In this document: positions 1 to 7,917 of the stretch, one piece after another
How positions within the stretch are numbered: the first letter of the stretch is position 1
Layout of the letters: every line of letters begins with the position of its first letter
NCBI RefSeq assembly: GCF_000016545.1
Contig: NC_009437.1
Span: forward strand, 1,813,394-1,877,393
Direction: 5' to 3'
Source: Caldicellulosiruptor saccharolyticus DSM 8903
Lineage (GTDB): Bacteria > Bacillota > Thermoanaerobacteria > Caldicellulosiruptorales > Caldicellulosiruptoraceae
Length of the DNA stretch: 64,000 bases
Position numbers and translations under genes: made by a program
Notes under the pieces: generated by a model
The model's database searches: none
What the model was told of the DNA's origin: nothing
What the model saw: only the letters and a program-made list of their open reading frames with translations

Positions 1-1
1 A

Positions 2-88
2 TTACAAAAAACTTTCTGGGGAGCTCTTCATGCAGTGGTGACTGATAAATTTGGTGTTACGTGGGGTTTGAACTACTCTCTCAAATAA
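2..88 (+). CDS. VOC/PhnB-like protein, C-terminal fragment (gene runs off the window)
   Basis: Frame 2 is open from the window edge and ends at a TAA at 86-88. The 28 visible residues include AVVTDKFGVTWGLNY, which resembles the C-terminal strand of PhnB-like members of the vicinal oxygen chelate (glyoxalase/3-demethylubiquinone methyltransferase-like) superfamily. Too little is present to name a substrate. The upstream part lies outside the window. Confidence 0.55.
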   Translation, partial: LQKTFWGALHAVVTDKFGVTWGLNYSLK

Positions 89-106
89 TTTACTGGAGAA
101 TAGCTA

Positions 107-135
107 TTGACAACAATTGTTTTAGATATTATAAT
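107..135 (+). promoter_or_regulatory. sigma-A promoter of the tRNA-Gly gene
   Basis: A perfect TTGACA at 107-112 and a perfect TATAAT at 130-135 are separated by 17 bases. The tRNA begins 31 bases after the -10 box. This is a consensus vegetative promoter, as expected for a stable RNA gene. Confidence 0.85.
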
Positions 136-165
136 ATCTATTGTGCAAAGGGCAAGCAAATAAGA

Positions 166-239
166 GCGGGTGTAGTTCAATGGTAGAACACCAGCCTTCC
201 AAGCTGGTAGCGTGGGTTCGATTCCCATCACCCGCTCCA
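166..239 (+). tRNA. tRNA-Gly (anticodon TCC)
   Basis: The 74-nt sequence folds as a cloverleaf. Acceptor arms GCGGGTG and CACCCGC pair, the anticodon stem CCAGC/GCTGG encloses loop CTTCCAA with anticodon TCC, and the T-loop is GGTTCGATTCC. The 3' CCA is encoded. It is a monocistronic unit between its own promoter and a terminator. Confidence 0.97.
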
Positions 240-255
240 GATAAAGAAAGCATAT

Positions 256-289
256 CCCTCAATGGCTAAAGAGCCATTGAGGGTTTTTT
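256..289 (+). terminator. Rho-independent terminator of tRNA-Gly
   Basis: A 12-bp perfect stem (CCCTCAATGGCT / AGCCATTGAGGG) with a 4-nt loop is followed by six T residues. Confidence 0.93.
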
Positions 290-345
290 GTTTTGCATTT
301 ATAAAGCAAAATATTCTATTTCGACAAAATATTACATAAAATACT

Positions 346-372
346 GAAGGATTTTTTGGGGTAATATAGAAT
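346..372 (+). promoter_or_regulatory. Sigma-H-like promoter of the spoIIA operon
   Basis: GAAGGATTT at 346-354 and ATAGAAT at 366-372 match the sigma-H consensus (RNAGGAWWW, 11-12 bases, RNNGAAT) with an 11-base spacer. It lies 38 bp before the first sporulation gene. Sigma-H transcribes spoIIA in Bacillus subtilis, so position and family knowledge agree. No good sigma-A promoter is visible in the same gap. Confidence 0.7.
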
Positions 373-409
373 TAGAAGTAATATAACTTTCAAATCGAGG
401 TGCAAAAAA

Positions 410-739
410 ATGGATTTTGAAGCAATTATGATGGAAGGAACGCTAATTTTAAGGATAAGAGGTGAACTTGATCAATATAATGCTGATAGATTTCGATTAA
501 GATTTGACATGAAAATAGTAAGTCCTGAGGTACAAAAAGTGGTAATTGACATCTCAGAGCTTACCTTTATGGACTCATCAGGTGTCGGTTTTCTGGTCGG
601 AAGGTTCAAAACTGCAAGGGCTTTTGCAAAAGAACTTGTCTTGGTTTGCAGCTCAAGCTATATCAACAGAGTTCTTTCAACTTGTGGAATAGAAAAGCTG
701 ATAAAGAAATATACAACTATTGATGAGGCTTTGAGCTAA
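410..739 (+). CDS. spoIIAA: Anti-sigma F factor antagonist SpoIIAA (STAS domain)
   Basis: This 109-residue single STAS-domain protein binds the anti-sigma factor SpoIIAB and releases sigma F in the forespore when dephosphorylated. The switch motif FMDSSGVGF is at residues 53-61; the serine of the DSSG turn is the site phosphorylated by SpoIIAB in the family. Length matches the family (about 115 residues). The ribosome binding site GAGGTG lies 8 bases before the ATG. First gene of the spoIIAA-spoIIAB-sigF operon, behind a sigma-H-like promoter. The identification is secure from motif and gene order. Confidence 0.95.
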   Translation: MDFEAIMMEGTLILRIRGELDQYNADRFRLRFDMKIVSPEVQKVVIDISELTFMDSSGVGFLVGRFKTARAFAKELVLVCSSSYINRVLSTCGIEKLIKKYTTIDEALS

Positions 740-774
740 ATTTTTGTAAAATGAAAGGATGTGAAGGAAATACA

Positions 775-1257
775 ATGAGAATTTTGAACTATATGGAACT
801 AAAAATTCCTTCTAAATCGCAAAATGAAGCGTTTGCAAGGGTGGCTGTTGCTGCATTTGTTGCCCAGCTTGACCCAACATTGGATGAGGTTACAGAAATC
901 AAGACTGCTGTATCTGAAGCTGTAACAAATTCGATAATTCATGCATATGAGGATAAAATTGGGGAAATAATAATAAAAGGAAAGATTTATGAAAATTTTG
1001 TTGTTGAAATTGAGGTAATTGACTTTGGCAAGGGAATTGAAGATGTTGAGCTTGCACGCCAGCCGCTTTTCACAACCAAGCCTGATGAAGAGCGCTCTGG
1101 TATGGGTTTTACTGTGATGGAGACGTTTATGGATAAGGTTGAGGTTACATCAGAGGTTGGCAGGGGTACATGTGTGAGGATGTTCAAAGCCATTAAAAAA
1201 CGAAAGGGCGAGGGAGTGGAAATTGAGCAGAGCTTCCCAGGAGGAATTGATAAGTAA
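775..1257 (+). CDS. spoIIAB: Anti-sigma F factor SpoIIAB (serine kinase)
   Basis: A GHKL-fold ATP-binding protein that holds sigma F inactive and phosphorylates SpoIIAA. The Bergerat boxes are visible: N-box [14 protein letters not shown]1 box DFGKGIED and G2 box [12 protein letters not shown]. The segment [19 protein letters not shown] is highly typical of SpoIIAB. The frame is open from an ATG at 751, but the GAAGGAAAT ribosome binding site precedes the ATG at 775, which gives the usual N-terminus; I chose 775. The 3' end overlaps sigF by 35 bases, implying translational coupling. Confidence 0.95.
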   Translation: MRILNYMELKIPSKSQNEAFARVAVAAFVAQLDPTLDEVTEIKTAVSEAVTNSIIHAYEDKIGEIIIKGKIYENFVVEIEVIDFGKGIEDVELARQPLFTTKPDEERSGMGFTVMETFMDKVEVTSEVGRGTCVRMFKAIKKRKGEGVEIEQSFPGGIDK

Positions 1258-1942
1258 GGCAAAAAACGGTGATAAAAAGGCGCGGCAAGAACTCATTGAA
1301 AACAATCTTGCTCTTGTGTGGAGCATTGTCAAAAAGTTTGTAGTCAAAGGAATTGAAGCTGATGATTTGTTCCAGATAGGATGTATTGGACTTATCAAAG
1401 CTGTTGATAGGTTTGACCTAAGCTTCAATGTCAGATTTTCAACATATGCTGTGCCAATGATAATTGGAGAAATAAAAAGGTATTTACGAGATGATGGTAA
1501 AATAAAGATTTCACGAAAGATAAAGGAAAACCAGAACAAGCTCAAGAGATTTCGCGATGAGTTTTTATTTCAAAACGGCAGAGAGCCCACAATTAGCGAG
1601 ATTTCAGAGGCAACAGGTTTGAGCCAAGATGATATTTTGCTTTGCATAGATGCATCACTTGATGTCACATCTTTAAATGAGGTTATAAACCAAGAAGAAG
1701 GAAAACCTATCACACTTATGGACATCGCAGCTGATGAGGACTACTCAAGCAGACTTTTAGACATAATGGCTTTGAAGGAAGGGTTAAGAAAATTAAAAGG
1801 ACGTGAACGCTACATAATATTTATGCGCTACTTTAAAAACAAAACACAGTCTGAGATTGCAAAAGAACTCAATATATCACAAGTGCATGTTTCGAGGATT
1901 GAAAAAAAAGCCTTGGAAAGGATAAAGAGAGAGTTTCTATGA
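1223..1942 (+). CDS. sigF: RNA polymerase sigma-F factor (early forespore)
   Basis: A 239-residue sigma-70 family factor of the SigF/SigB/SigG group. Region 2 contains [19 protein letters not shown] and [13 protein letters not shown], near-invariant in SigF. Region 4 near the C-terminus has the helix-turn-helix [20 protein letters not shown]. The start is a TTG at 1223 preceded by GGGAG and lies inside spoIIAB, as expected for coupled expression of a factor and its inhibitor. The operon ends at the terminator after 1942. SigF starts forespore gene expression; whether the host sporulates cannot be told from this locus. Confidence 0.95.
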   Translation: MSRASQEELISKAKNGDKKARQELIENNLALVWSIVKKFVVKGIEADDLFQIGCIGLIKAVDRFDLSFNVRFSTYAVPMIIGEIKRYLRDDGKIKISRKIKENQNKLKRFRDEFLFQNGREPTISEISEATGLSQDDILLCIDASLDVTSLNEVINQEEGKPITLMDIAADEDYSSRLLDIMALKEGLRKLKGRERYIIFMRYFKNKTQSEIAKELNISQVHVSRIEKKALERIKREFL

Positions 1943-1962
1943 AAATAATAAAATTTCAGTTT

Positions 1963-2000
1963 GACACGCAGTCGGAAAAATGCGTGTCTTTTATTTTTTT
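1963..2000 (+). terminator. Terminator of the spoIIA operon
   Basis: Stem GACACGCA / TGCGTGTC with a 10-nt loop is followed by a T-rich run at 1989-2000. Confidence 0.9.
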
Positions 2001-2069
2001 ATATCTGGAATTTTTTAATTGTTTGTGATTTAATATAGATAAAATAAATTAAGTTTTAAACTTTGAGAA

Positions 2070-2768
2070 ATGGAAAGACTAATCCAATTTTTCTTTCCTC
2101 GCCGCTGTTCATTTTGTGGTAAGGTGGGAGATGACCCATGTGATGAGTGCAAAAAGTTTATACGGTTTATCCAAGGCAAAACCTGCGAAAAATGCGGAAT
2201 TCCAATTGGTGACTTTGTCTACAGTCTTTGTCCAAGCTGTCAAAGAGAGAGTTTTACCTTTGAAAAGGTGCTTCCCGTTTTTTACTATGAAGGTATTGTT
2301 AGAAAAGGTGTTCATCTTTTCAAGTATAGGGGTTTTTACCAGAATGCTTTAACATTTTCGAATCTGATGGCAAACAAAATAATAAGCTCTAATGTGCACA
2401 TAGATATTGTAATACCTGTGCCAATAAGTTATGAGAGGTACTTAAAAAGGGGATATAATCATTCCTACCTTTTAGCAAAGAATATATCAAAAACGTTGAA
2501 AGTACCTCTGCTTGATGCTTTAAAAAGAACGCAGCCTACAAAGCCATTTTACAACCTTTCAAGAGAGGAAAGAAGAAGGGAAATAAAAAATAGAATTGCC
2601 TTCAAAAAGGGGTATGAAAATATTGTGAAGGGAAAGACAGTTCTACTTGTTGATGATATTTTCACAACTGGAGCAACAGCAGATGAATGCTCAAAGGTGT
2701 TGTTAAAAAGTGGTGCGAACAAGGTGTACGTATCTGTTTTAGCAATAACAAAACTATCAAGAGGATAA
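2070..2768 (+). CDS. comFC: ComFC-family phosphoribosyltransferase-like protein
   Basis: A 232-residue protein with an N-terminal zinc ribbon (cysteine pairs CSFC, CDEC, CEKC and CPSC within the first 60 residues) and a C-terminal type I phosphoribosyltransferase domain with the PRPP loop VLLVDDIFTTGAT. ComFC contributes to DNA uptake during transformation in Bacillus. As in Bacillus, it directly precedes yvyF and flgM, and only 19 bases separate it from the next gene. The ribosome binding site is weak. The comFA helicase is not adjacent in this window. Confidence 0.88.
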   Translation: MERLIQFFFPRRCSFCGKVGDDPCDECKKFIRFIQGKTCEKCGIPIGDFVYSLCPSCQRESFTFEKVLPVFYYEGIVRKGVHLFKYRGFYQNALTFSNLMANKIISSNVHIDIVIPVPISYERYLKRGYNHSYLLAKNISKTLKVPLLDALKRTQPTKPFYNLSREERRREIKNRIAFKKGYENIVKGKTVLLVDDIFTTGATADECSKVLLKSGANKVYVSVLAITKLSRG

Positions 2769-2787
2769 AAATAGGGGGTTGTGATTA

Positions 2788-3228
2788 ATGGATGTAAGAA
2801 ATTGCAGAAGGTGTGGGAAGCTTTACCTATATGATGGAATTCCTATCTGTCCTCAGTGTAGAAAAGAAGAAGAAGAGGATTTCAAAAAGGTAAAAGAGTA
2901 TTTATATGAGCATCCAGGTGCCACATTGCCAGAGGTGTCTAATGCAACAGGTGTGTCACCTGAGAAGATTTTAAGATTTTTAAAAGAGGAAAGACTTGAA
3001 ATTGTGGGTGAGAGCAATATCATCTTAGAGTGTGAAAGATGCGGAAAAGCTATAAAAACAGGTAGGCTTTGTGATGAGTGCAAACGAGAGGTTGGAACAA
3101 GGTTTTTGAGTTATCTTGATGATAAAAAGCTTCGAGAGAGTATGAAGAAGAATGAAGAGTATGTTAAGAGAAAAGAAGGTGGCTATAGATATCTTTCAAA
3201 AGATTTCAAGGAAGATGAGGAAAAATAA
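2788..3228 (+). CDS. yvyF: Flagellar operon protein, YvyF family
   Basis: The 146-residue protein starts with a zinc-ribbon-like segment (CRRCGKLYLYDGIPICPQC). A helix-turn-helix-like region follows (ATLPEVSNATGVSPEKILRF) and then a second CERCGK...CDEC pair. This layout and the position between comFC and flgM are those of the YvyF (TIGR03826-like) family, whose biochemical role is not established. A strong AGGGGG ribosome binding site precedes the ATG. Probably regulatory, from the HTH and zinc fingers; that part is inference. Confidence 0.85.
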   Translation: MDVRNCRRCGKLYLYDGIPICPQCRKEEEEDFKKVKEYLYEHPGATLPEVSNATGVSPEKILRFLKEERLEIVGESNIILECERCGKAIKTGRLCDECKREVGTRFLSYLDDKKLRESMKKNEEYVKRKEGGYRYLSKDFKEDEEK

Positions 3229-3236
3229 ATTTTTAT

Positions 3237-3265
3237 TAAATTTTTTTGCGAATCTTCACGATATA
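3237..3265 (+). promoter_or_regulatory. Sigma-28 (SigD)-like promoter of flgM
   Basis: TAAA at 3237-3240 is followed after 18 bases by CGATAT at 3259-3264. The same TAAA-18-CGATA spacing occurs before flagellin and flaG in this window, supporting a real flagellar sigma site. An 8-bp inverted repeat ATCTTCAC/GTGAAGAT (3252-3277) overlaps the -10 region. Confidence 0.6.
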
Positions 3266-3303
3266 TAAAGTGAAGATGGAAAAGTGAGGGACGGGATTTT
3301 TCA

Positions 3304-3591
3304 ATGAGGATAGAAGATAGAATCAGGATATTTCAAATCTACAGTAGCAGTACGAAAGTAAACAGGGTAGAGAAAAAGAAAGATGTAGAAAGCACTGATA
3401 AACTTGAAATCTCATGTGAAGCAAGAGACTTTCACGCAGTCCTGAATGCTATAAAGTCAACACCTGACATTCGAGAGGAAAAGGTAAATGAGATAAAAAG
3501 TAAAATTGAGTCAGGCACTTATAATGTAAGTGCCAAGGACGTCGTGGAAAAACTAATAAGGGAATATAAGCAAGCAAAAAACGGCTGGTAA
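3304..3591 (+). CDS. flgM: Anti-sigma-28 factor FlgM
   Basis: A short (95 residues), highly charged protein. The C-terminal half holds the FlgM signature: a helix with DIREEKVNEIKSKIESGTYN followed by VSAKDVVEKLI. FlgM binds sigma-28 and blocks late flagellar genes until the hook is complete and FlgM is exported. Good GAGGGA ribosome binding site. It sits in the canonical position before flgN, behind its own sigma-28-like promoter, so it is probably under feedback control, as in other bacteria. Confidence 0.92.
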   Translation: MRIEDRIRIFQIYSSSTKVNRVEKKKDVESTDKLEISCEARDFHAVLNAIKSTPDIREEKVNEIKSKIESGTYNVSAKDVVEKLIREYKQAKNGW

Positions 3592-3604
3592 AAAATTTTT
3601 CGGT

Positions 3605-3638
3605 GGCTGCTTTTAAATTTTTAGCAGCCTTTATATTT
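3605..3638 (+). terminator. Hairpin/terminator between flgM and flgN
   Basis: Stem GGCTGCT / AGCAGCC with an 11-nt AT-rich loop is followed by an imperfect T-rich run. It may be an attenuating terminator inside the operon, because flgN begins only 37 bases later with no clear promoter between. Confidence 0.65.
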
Positions 3639-3674
3639 ATTGTATAAAATTTAGTTAGGAAAGAGTTGATTTTC

Positions 3675-4163
3675 ATGAATCAAGATGTAAATAGCATAAT
3701 TGAAATTTTAGAGAAAGAACACAATATTCTAAAAGAAATACTTGAACTTTGCCACTCCAAAACAAAGTTCATAGTTGAAAACAACATATCAGCCCTCATA
3801 GGGCAGGCGACTATTGAGAAGCAAAAAGCAGAGGAGATAAACAAGTTAGAAGATTTAAGACAAGGCTTGATTGCTAAGATATCAAATGGAAAGAGTATAG
3901 AAATCACATCACTTGATAACTTGGTAGAATTTTGTGAAGGTAAGCAGAAACAGAAGTTAATTGACATAAAAAATTCTATCAGTAAGGTTGTCAGCGAAAT
4001 AAAGCGTGTAAATGATCTCAATTTGAGGCTTATTCAAAGCTCACTTGAGTATATCGATTTTATGACAAATTTAATCTCTTCCTATTTCACCGACGACACT
4101 ACTTACCAAAAAGATGGTCAGAATAAAATAACAAAAAAGAATTTGTTTGATGTGAAGCTTTAA
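3675..4163 (+). CDS. flgN: Flagellar export chaperone FlgN
   Basis: About 162 residues, almost entirely helical with coiled-coil character (long heptad stretches such as IIEILEKEHNILKEILEL). FlgN chaperones the hook-associated proteins FlgK and FlgL, the next two genes, for export. The ATG at 3675 is preferred over an in-frame TTG at 3666 because of spacing from the AGGAAAGAG ribosome binding site. Named mainly from size, helicity and its place between flgM and flgK. Confidence 0.85.
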   Translation: MNQDVNSIIEILEKEHNILKEILELCHSKTKFIVENNISALIGQATIEKQKAEEINKLEDLRQGLIAKISNGKSIEITSLDNLVEFCEGKQKQKLIDIKNSISKVVSEIKRVNDLNLRLIQSSLEYIDFMTNLISSYFTDDTTYQKDGQNKITKKNLFDVKL

Positions 4164-4185
4164 AGAAACGAAGGAGCTGAAAGAG

Positions 4186-5763
4186 ATGTCTTTTTATGGT
4201 CTTGAGATTGCAAGAACAGGAATCTATGTAAATAGAAAAGGACTTGAGGTTACATCTCACAACGTTGCAAATGCCTCAACGCCAGGGTATACAAGGCAGG
4301 TTTTAAATGTAAAATCGATTCCCCCCTCAAATCGGGTTGGAATTTATGACCCGAAGTTTCAGGTGGGAATGGGTGCAGATGTCCAGAGCCTTGTTCAGAT
4401 TAGAGATATGTTTTTGGATATGCAATATAGAAATGAATATTCGCGCCAGGGTGAGTATGAAATAAAGGCTGATAACTTAAATTTTATCGAAGCCATATTT
4501 AATGAGCCAAGCGATACAGGCTTGTCTGCTGTTATAGATCAATTTTTTTCAAGCTTGCAGGAACTATCAAAAAATCCTGAGAGCTTGACAGTTCGTGCGC
4601 TTGTGCGCCAGAGAGCTCAAGCTTTAACTGATGCAATACATAAGATGTACAAACAGCTTGAAGATTTGCAGAGCGAGCTAAATGACCAGGTATATGATAA
4701 AATTTTAGAAATAAACAGCATAGCTTCCCAGATTGCAGATTTAAACCAGCAGATATTTGTTTTAGAACTTCGAGGTGAAAAGGCAAACGACCTTCGCGAC
4801 CAGCGAAATCTTCTTGTTGACAAGCTTTCAAAGATTATTGACACAACTGCTTATGAAGATAAAGATGGCAGATTCATTGTCCAGATAGCTGGTGGAGAGA
4901 CTCTTGTAAATCACTTTACAGTCTATGAGCTTGAGACAGACAAATCAAAAATTATGAGAAAAAGTGGGTTTGACTCAAATGGTCTACCAACAGGATTCAA
5001 TCCTGACGACCCGCTTTCACAGCAAAATCTTTACGATGTTCCAGGGCTTTTTGTTGTTATGTGGAAAGACACAGGGCAGGTTTTAAATGTAAAGTCTGGT
5101 GAGCTTAAAGGTCTTTTGGATATGCGAGATGGTATTGGTGGTCTGAATGAGGATATAGTTGTAAATGGTCAGCCTGTTGATGTTCCGAATAAAAATAGCT
5201 TTACAGGTATTCCGTATTATCTAAACAGGCTCAACGAGTTTGCACAAAAGCTTATCGAAAAATTCAATGAACTTCACACACAGGGCTGGTCACTCAATGG
5301 TCAAAATACAGGTATAAACTTCTTTGAGCCGCCTGTTAGTCAAACATTTTTCTATGCAAGATATATAAAAGTCTCTGATGCCATTATGAACGACCTTAAC
5401 AATATTGCAACAACTTATGATGTAAATAATCTTCCAGGGGGAAATGACCTTGTTGTTGATATGTTGAGGCTAAGAAATGACACTTCAATTTTCAAGGAAG
5501 GAAGGTTTGAAGATTTTCTAAAGTCTTTAATTTCAAACCTTGGAGTTGACTCTCAGGGTGCAAAAAACTTTGCGGAAAACCAGAAAGTTATGGTCACCCA
5601 GCTTGACAACAGACGCCAGGCAGTATCAGGTGTTTCTATAGATGAAGAGATGACAAACTTGATTAAGTACCAGCATGGATTTCAGGCATCTGCCAGGATG
5701 ATAAATGCATTTGATGAAATGCTGGATGTTATAGTAAATAGGCTTGGCATAGTTGGAAGATAG
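4186..5763 (+). CDS. flgK: Flagellar hook-associated protein 1 (FlgK)
   Basis: A 525-residue hook-filament junction protein. The N-terminus carries the flagellar rod/hook motif GLEVTSHNVANASTPGYTRQ near residues 19-38. The C-terminus ends with the matching helix NLIKYQHGFQASARMINAFDEMLDVIVN. Both ends are needed for axial assembly; the middle is the variable HAP1 region. Length fits the family. The AAGGAG ribosome binding site is well placed, and the gene is followed 42 bp later by flgL. Confidence 0.97.
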   Translation: MSFYGLEIARTGIYVNRKGLEVTSHNVANASTPGYTRQVLNVKSIPPSNRVGIYDPKFQVGMGADVQSLVQIRDMFLDMQYRNEYSRQGEYEIKADNLNFIEAIFNEPSDTGLSAVIDQFFSSLQELSKNPESLTVRALVRQRAQALTDAIHKMYKQLEDLQSELNDQVYDKILEINSIASQIADLNQQIFVLELRGEKANDLRDQRNLLVDKLSKIIDTTAYEDKDGRFIVQIAGGETLVNHFTVYELETDKSKIMRKSGFDSNGLPTGFNPDDPLSQQNLYDVPGLFVVMWKDTGQVLNVKSGELKGLLDMRDGIGGLNEDIVVNGQPVDVPNKNSFTGIPYYLNRLNEFAQKLIEKFNELHTQGWSLNGQNTGINFFEPPVSQTFFYARYIKVSDAIMNDLNNIATTYDVNNLPGGNDLVVDMLRLRNDTSIFKEGRFEDFLKSLISNLGVDSQGAKNFAENQKVMVTQLDNRRQAVSGVSIDEEMTNLIKYQHGFQASARMINAFDEMLDVIVNRLGIVGR

Positions 5764-5805
5764 TAGAGTTTATACTAAATGAAAAGCTTGTGAGGTGAAT
5801 TTGCA

Positions 5806-6753
5806 TTGAGAATTACGAACAATATGATGGTCAATAACTTTTTGATAAATCTGAATAAAAACCTGAATAGGTTGGATGATATTCAATATAAAATGGCAAC
5901 AGGCAAGAAAATTCGATACCCATCAGATGACCCTGTAGTTACTGCAAGGTCATTGAGACTGCGAACTGATGTATCAGAAATAGAACAGCTTCAAAAAAAT
6001 GTAGATGATGCTATGTCCTGGGTTGATACAACAGAAAGTGCACTTGCTGATATTAATGAAAGCCTTCAGAGAGTCAGAGAGCTTGCTGTGCGTGGTGCAA
6101 ACGGAACAAACACAAAAGAAGACATGGCTCAGATTGCAAAAGAAGTTGCTCAAATAAAACAGCATATAATTCAGATTGGAAATACAAACTATGCAGGAAG
6201 ATATATTTTCTCTGGGTTTAAAACAGACACAGCACCACTTAATTCAGATGGTTCTTTTTCAGATACAGGCAATTTTGCCTCAAATGGCGGGTATCCTGTT
6301 GATTTGTCAACTGGAAAAAATATTATTCAATTTGAACTTATGAAAGCAAACTATATTAATATAAATAAAACAGCCAACCAAATTTTTTACATCCAGGGTG
6401 AAGCGGATGAAAATAAAGGCAATTTATTCAAAGTTTTAGATAATCTTATAAATGCACTTGAAAGCGGGGATGTTACTACAGTAAATTCTCTTTTGAGCGA
6501 CATAGACAGACACATTGACAATGTTGTTGCACAGCGTGGAGATGTCGGTGCCCTTCAGAACAGACTTGAGCTTATCAAAAACAGACTCAGTGACGAAAAT
6601 GTAAACTTTACTACTTTGCTATCAAACAACGAGGATGTTGACATGGCAGAGATTATTATGCAGCTGAAAACCGCAGAAAATGTGTACAGAGCAGCACTTC
6701 GGACAGGGGCACAGATTTTACCACCAACACTTTTGGATTTTTTGAGGTTTTAA
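5806..6753 (+). CDS. flgL: Flagellar hook-associated protein 3 (FlgL)
   Basis: A 315-residue flagellin-like protein that joins FlgK to the filament. The N-terminus has MRITNNMMVNNFLINLNKNL and the flagellin-type coiled coil LQRVRELAVRGANGTNT; the C-terminus has the matching helix MAEIIMQLKTAENVYRAAL. The start is a TTG at 5806 preceded by GAGGTGA. Position after flgK is canonical. Confidence 0.96.
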   Translation: MRITNNMMVNNFLINLNKNLNRLDDIQYKMATGKKIRYPSDDPVVTARSLRLRTDVSEIEQLQKNVDDAMSWVDTTESALADINESLQRVRELAVRGANGTNTKEDMAQIAKEVAQIKQHIIQIGNTNYAGRYIFSGFKTDTAPLNSDGSFSDTGNFASNGGYPVDLSTGKNIIQFELMKANYININKTANQIFYIQGEADENKGNLFKVLDNLINALESGDVTTVNSLLSDIDRHIDNVVAQRGDVGALQNRLELIKNRLSDENVNFTTLLSNNEDVDMAEIIMQLKTAENVYRAALRTGAQILPPTLLDFLRF

Positions 6754-6790
6754 ATAGTCTTTAACAAAAAAGCCTGAGGAAGTGCTAAAA

Positions 6791-7168
6791 ATGCAAATCG
6801 CAAGGATTCAAATTCATCAAACTTTTGCTAAAGTAAAACTTCATCAAGAACATCTTAAAGTCAGAATAAACCAGGACAGGTGTTGGGAGGAAGTAAACCT
6901 TGGTTCAACAGATTACTTGGTACGCAAAAGTGCTCAGCAGGGATATGAACAGGTTTTAAGGTATATACAAAAGACAGCAGAAAATGGTAACAGGCTTGCA
7001 AGAATTGAAGATGGTGGTCAGCCTATAATTGATATCTGCGTTGAGGATGCCTTTCCAGAGTATGATTACAACGTGGATTTCATCCCTAAAAGCCGTCCGC
7101 AAATTTACTTTGAAGGTGGCAAGGTGTATATAGATTTTGAGATGGGCAAGGTTGATGTGAGGGTATGA
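6791..7168 (+). CDS. yviE: DUF6470 (YviE-like) flagellar-operon protein
   Basis: The 125-residue protein starts with a repetitive strand-rich segment (QIARIQIHQTFAKVKLHQ). It contains the family-like PEYDYNVDFIPKSRPQIYFEGG and ends in a short strand. In Bacillus the equivalent gene yviE lies between flgL and fliW, as here before the accessory insertion. Function is unknown. The GAGGA ribosome binding site favours the ATG at 6791 over the in-frame GTG at 6782. Its stop overlaps the start of the following nucleotidyltransferase gene. Confidence 0.78.
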   Translation: MQIARIQIHQTFAKVKLHQEHLKVRINQDRCWEEVNLGSTDYLVRKSAQQGYEQVLRYIQKTAENGNRLARIEDGGQPIIDICVEDAFPEYDYNVDFIPKSRPQIYFEGGKVYIDFEMGKVDVRV

Positions 7169-7608
7169 TGGAAAAAGATAAGATTGTAAAAATTTTAAAG
7201 GAGTATTTTGAGAAAGAGGATGCTGTTGTATTTGCATATTTGTTTGGTTCATATGCAAAAGGGAAATTGCACGAAAAAAGTGATATAGACGTTGCAGTAT
7301 ATCTTAATGAAAGTATAGCAAAGGATTCAAAAAAAGTATTAGAATTTCAAATCAAACATATGTCAAATATTTCTGATATATTAAGAAGAGAAGTGGATTT
7401 AGTAGTTTTAAATCAAGCTTCACCTCTGTTGAGGCATGAAGTAATTTCTGAAGGCATTTTACTGCTCGAAAAAGACCATGATAAGTTAGTAAATTTCAAA
7501 AAAATGAGTTTTTATTATTATCAAGATTGGCTGCATATTATGAAAATCAAGATGATGTATATAAAAGAGAGGATAGCAGTAAATGGTAAAAAAAGAATTG
7601 GTCAGTGA
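7165..7608 (+). CDS. mntA: MNT-domain nucleotidyltransferase antitoxin (MntA-like), pair 1
   Basis: This 147-residue minimal nucleotidyltransferase has the catalytic signature GSYAKGKLHEKSDID (GSX10DXD). In HEPN/MNT modules MntA polyadenylylates a tyrosine of the HepT RNase and neutralises it. The ATG overlaps the stop of the yviE-like gene, and its 3' end overlaps the next hepT reading frame by 26 bases, so it is tied to the flagellar transcript. It is paralogous to the gene at 10858 (shared VFAYLFGSYA-type and LLRHEV-type motifs). Family known; activity here inferred. Confidence 0.88.
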   Translation: MMEKDKIVKILKEYFEKEDAVVFAYLFGSYAKGKLHEKSDIDVAVYLNESIAKDSKKVLEFQIKHMSNISDILRREVDLVVLNQASPLLRHEVISEGILLLEKDHDKLVNFKKMSFYYYQDWLHIMKIKMMYIKERIAVNGKKRIGQ

Positions 7609-7750
7609 AAAAATAGATAGGATATGGTTTAGTTTAAACAGATTAAAAAGGTTTCAAAATATTAACTTGGAAGAATTTAAAAAAGATCAAGATATTCAGG
7701 ACATAGTGATCCATAATCTCTTGACTTTGTCAGTTAGGAGGAGTTTTTGA
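7583..7750 (+). pseudogene. hepT 5' part, truncated by IS1634-type insertion
   Basis: Starting at the ATG at 7583, the reading frame gives 45 residues of a HEPN-domain protein (MVKKELVSEKIDRIWFSLNR and onward). It then runs into the insertion sequence and stops at TGA 7748-7750. Codons 3 to 45 are repeated exactly at the far side of the element, where the gene continues intact. This fragment has the native ATG but no RX4HXY motif, so it should be inactive. Confidence 0.9.
7589..7719 (+). repeat. Target-site duplication of the IS1634-type element, left copy (131 bp)
   Basis: The 131 bases here are identical to 9702-9832, base for base by eye. They abut the left terminal inverted repeat. The duplicated DNA is hepT coding sequence from codon 3 onward. 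Confidence 0.95.
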
Positions 7751-7859
7751 GCTAACAAAAAATAACAAAGTCTTAATTTATGCGGGTTTTGAGAATAGAA
7801 AAATAAAAAATTTTAAAAATTGTAGTGGCAAATTATAGTCTGAAATATGCTATAAATAC

Positions 7860-7888
7860 TTGACATTTTGAATATTTTGTGGTACAAT
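7860..7888 (+). promoter_or_regulatory. Promoter of the IS1634-type transposase
   Basis: TTGACA at 7860-7865 and TACAAT at 7883-7888 with a 17-base spacer. It places the transcript start a little upstream of the GAGGAG ribosome binding site and ATG at 7918. Confidence 0.75.
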
Positions 7889-7917
7889 TACTCAAAATAC
7901 CTTTGAGGAGTTACCAT

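Noticed and set aside
1150-1545. Antisense reading frame across spoIIAB/sigF
   Set aside because: It overlaps two well-identified genes, lacks a ribosome binding site and has no recognisable domain; a frame shadow.
3252-3277. Inverted repeat before flgM as a terminator
   Set aside because: No T run follows and it overlaps the promoter -10 box; an operator is possible but not supported.
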